Origin: a virus
Direction: 5' to 3' (one strand)
IMG/VR virus record: IMGVR_UViG_3300050033_000347
Coordinates: 1 to 32,457 of that record
DNA: 32,457 nt
This document shows positions 30,565 through 32,457 of the stretch, piece by piece. The position numbers and the translations under genes are program-made. The notes beneath the pieces were generated by a model. The model saw only the letters and a program-made list of their open reading frames with translations, ran no database searches and had not been told where the DNA came from. Every line of letters starts with the position of its first letter. Position 1 is the stretch's first letter.

Positions 30565-32457
30565 TTATACTGTTTTTATTATTTTATTATTTTCTATTTT
30601 TTTACCATTTTCACAATATCTGCATAATTCAAATGATGTTCCGACTACAGGTATTAAATCTTTGTATTCTTGAGTAAATAAATTACCTAAAATATGTTTC
30701 AATTCGTAATCTTGACAACATATAGTCATATCACCGTTTGGAAGCATTACTGTATGTTTGAATTTTTCTAATGCAAAGTTTGCAAACTTATCTGGACTAC
30801 TACAAGTACAAGGTGCGCCATTATCAGTACTTATATATTTATCCTTTAAGTCCAGAAGTTCGGGTTTTAATAATGCTTCTTTTTCAAGATTTCCTGCTCT
30901 TGAATACATTTGTAAATTTTGTCCAACATTACTAAAAATATGTTTTACTTTATCGTGAGGAGTACCCATACACATTACCCTAAAGTTTGATATTTCATTA
31001 CTAACTTTTTGAAGATATTCAAGAGTTTCAATATATTTATCAGTAATTGGGTGTTTAGAATATCCTTCTTGGTCTGGTAAATGTAATGTAAATCCACGTT
31101 GACTACCATTAGCAAATGGAATGTTTTTAATTCTATCAATATCATTTATTGACATTCCAACTCCTGTAGTAAATAGAGTGACTTTATGTTTCTTTTCATT
31201 TGCATATATTATCATATTTGTACAATTCTTATTAAGAAATGGTTCTGCAAATCCTGCAAAGACAATACCTATTTCTTCATCTAATTTATCTACAACTAAT
31301 TTAAAATTATCAAGTGATAGTATTTTATCTTTTGAAGAATACATCGATGAAATTAATTTCTGTGGACAAAATACACAATTAACAATACATCCTGCAAAAG
31401 GCATTGCCGTAGTTATCTCAAGAGTAGGATAAATTACTTCATCTATTACACATTTTGTCTCAACTATTTTTTCTTCTTCTTTTATGATTTTATCATTAAG
31501 TCCTATGATATCATCAATAATATCTTTAGGAATTCGGAGCATAAATGCTGCGTTATCCTGAAAACCAAATGTAATTAGTAGATCACCTTTAAATAAACAC
31601 ATCCCACAAGCAAACTCAATCTCTGCATCCATAAACGAAAATCTCTCAGATATGTGTATTAAATTCCAGTTTATATCCCATATCACAAAATAATGCATGT
31701 ACGTAGCATCTTTTTGTCCTTGATAATTCTTTTTTAAGTCAACATCATGAACAATAGCAATTCTATAATCTTTATATCTTATGACTTGACTACCACCTCT
31801 CAAATCCATTAAATTTGGTACTTTATGATTATTCTGTGACACTACAGATGATGTACTATTAATTATATCAGCAAATACTATTTCTGTCGGATTAACCCAC
31901 TTTACATAATGAAACGGTATATCTTCTATAGGCATCCAATTCTTTTCACAATAACTATTTTTATCGGTGGGATGTTCTATTCTAATTCTTGTACGTTCTT
32001 TTGCGAAAGTTGAATTAATAAGTATTTCAGAAAGTTCCATTCTACCTTGACCATTATCAGTTGTATCTCTACGAACTCCTGTCAAATATGTTTTATCATT
32101 CCATGTAATAAGACGAGCATCTTCAAGACCGTGAAATTCCCACTTTGGATTTTTTACATCCAATTTTGAAGTGTCTACTTTTAATACTTTTTTAATAGAC
32201 AGATCATTTTTCATTTCACATAAAAAATTAATAGTTTTTAAATGAATATCATTTTCAGGATTTAAATATGCAAGAGGACCATATCGACTATTATATTGCT
32301 GTTTATTTTCACTATGATAAAGAGTATAATTTATGTTTCTTATGTTTATATATAACTTATCATTAATAACAGCAACGGTAGGATTCATCAGTCCTAATCC
32401 TTTAGATAGATTAGAAGGAATAATAAGAGGAATTAAATTACCTCTCTTTTCAATTAT
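30565..32457 (-). CDS. GH130-like beta-propeller fused to radical SAM/SPASM domain (5' end outside window)
   Basis: An internal ATG at 32388 gives 607 residues, but the frame stays open to the window edge ('...SNLSKGLGLMNPTVAVIND'), so the gene starts beyond 32457. Residues below are numbered from that ATG. The first ~295 residues follow GH130-type five-bladed propellers: 'FHGLEDARLITW' (87-96), 'EKNWMPI', 'DLRGGSQVI', 'EIEFACGMCLFKGDLLITFG' and 'FQDNAAF'. GH130 enzymes act on beta-mannosides. Residues ~320-607 carry a radical SAM cluster, Cys334-x3-Cys338-x2-Cys341, then 'VFAGFAEPF' (a GGEP-like motif). The C-terminal part has 'MLPNGDMTICCQDYELKHIL' and 'GNLF', plus Cys589-x-x-Cys592, a SPASM/twitch-type auxiliary cluster. 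No frameshift separates the halves. The true substrate is unknown. Confidence 0.78.
   Translation of the reverse strand: MIEKRGNLIPLIIPSNLSKGLGLMNPTVAVINDKLYINIRNINYTLYHSENKQQYNSRYGPLAYLNPENDIHLKTINFLCEMKNDLSIKKVLKVDTSKLDVKNPKWEFHGLEDARLITWNDKTYLTGVRRDTTDNGQGRMELSEILINSTFAKERTRIRIEHPTDKNSYCEKNWMPIEDIPFHYVKWVNPTEIVFADIINSTSSVVSQNNHKVPNLMDLRGGSQVIRYKDYRIAIVHDVDLKKNYQGQKDATYMHYFVIWDINWNLIHISERFSFMDAEIEFACGMCLFKGDLLITFGFQDNAAFMLRIPKDIIDDIIGLNDKIIKEEEKIVETKCVIDEVIYPTLEITTAMPFAGCIVNCVFCPQKLISSMYSSKDKILSLDNFKLVVDKLDEEIGIVFAGFAEPFLNKNCTNMIIYANEKKHKVTLFTTGVGMSINDIDRIKNIPFANGSQRGFTLHLPDQEGYSKHPITDKYIETLEYLQKVSNEISNFRVMCMGTPHDKVKHIFSNVGQNLQMYSRAGNLEKEALLKPELLDLKDKYISTDNGAPCTCSSPDKFANFALEKFKHTVMLPNGDMTICCQDYELKHILGNLFTQEYKDLIPVVGTSFELCRYCENGKKIENNKIIKTV

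Noticed and set aside
10-32457. Possible alternative genetic code (TAG or TGA recoding as in some gut phages)
   Set aside because: All large genes read through without internal stops under the standard bacterial code and nearly all end in TAA, so recoding is not needed.

Overview
The window reads as a stretch of a tailed double-stranded DNA phage (HK97-type capsid, long tail built on a tape measure) that probably infects a member of the Bacteroidetes. The host call is an inference. It rests on very A/T-rich DNA, start codons preceded by A/T-rich leaders without visible Shine-Dalgarno sequences, almost exclusive use of TAA stops (one TAG at the tape measure gene, TGA at two small or coupled genes), and structural proteins that resemble those of Bacteroidetes phages. 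No integrase, tRNA, rRNA, CRISPR array or insertion sequence was seen. Nearly all genes lie on the + strand; only the last two are on the - strand.

Layout. (1) 10-5102 is a regulatory/DNA-metabolism block: two overlapping sigma-factor-like genes, an MT-A70 adenine methyltransferase, a PD-(D/E)XK-like protein, a KilAC/antirepressor-like protein, a winged-helix protein, and an HTH gene with a Val-Pro minisatellite whose C-terminal half lies in the -1 frame. It ends at a strong palindromic terminator (5149). (2) 5265-6128 holds two small genes, one with a C2HC zinc knuckle, ending at a second terminator. (3) 6381-10815 holds a calcineurin-like phosphoesterase, four very small genes, small and large terminase, and a probable tail-assembly chaperone. 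(4) 10883-17447 holds the tape measure, a prohead protease fused to a second HEIGH metallopeptidase-like domain, a small Cys protein, a probable scaffold, the major capsid protein and a probable tail tube, closed by a clear intrinsic terminator (17486). (5) 17687-25016 holds a Cys-rich repetitive fibre, a second tail/receptor protein, three small membrane proteins (possible lysis genes), the portal and three head-tail connector genes. (6) 25122-29920 holds a Dit-like protein, a 1132-residue baseplate/Tal-like protein with a collagen-like stalk and an S74 intramolecular chaperone, and a small tail-anchored protein. (7) 29929-32457 on the - strand holds a TPR-like protein and a GH130-like beta-propeller fused to a radical SAM/SPASM domain; this gene runs off the right edge.

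How it may fit together. Seven copies of a GTATTTA-centred element (core TATTTATA or close) sit between genes, each ahead of a new gene block. With the two phage sigma-like genes at the left edge, this suggests a dedicated promoter class for the structural genes. The most unusual content is the GH130-like/radical-SAM fusion, the two-protease fusion, the non-canonical order (tape measure right after terminase, portal far downstream), the Cys-rich fibre and the frame-split HTH/Val-Pro gene.
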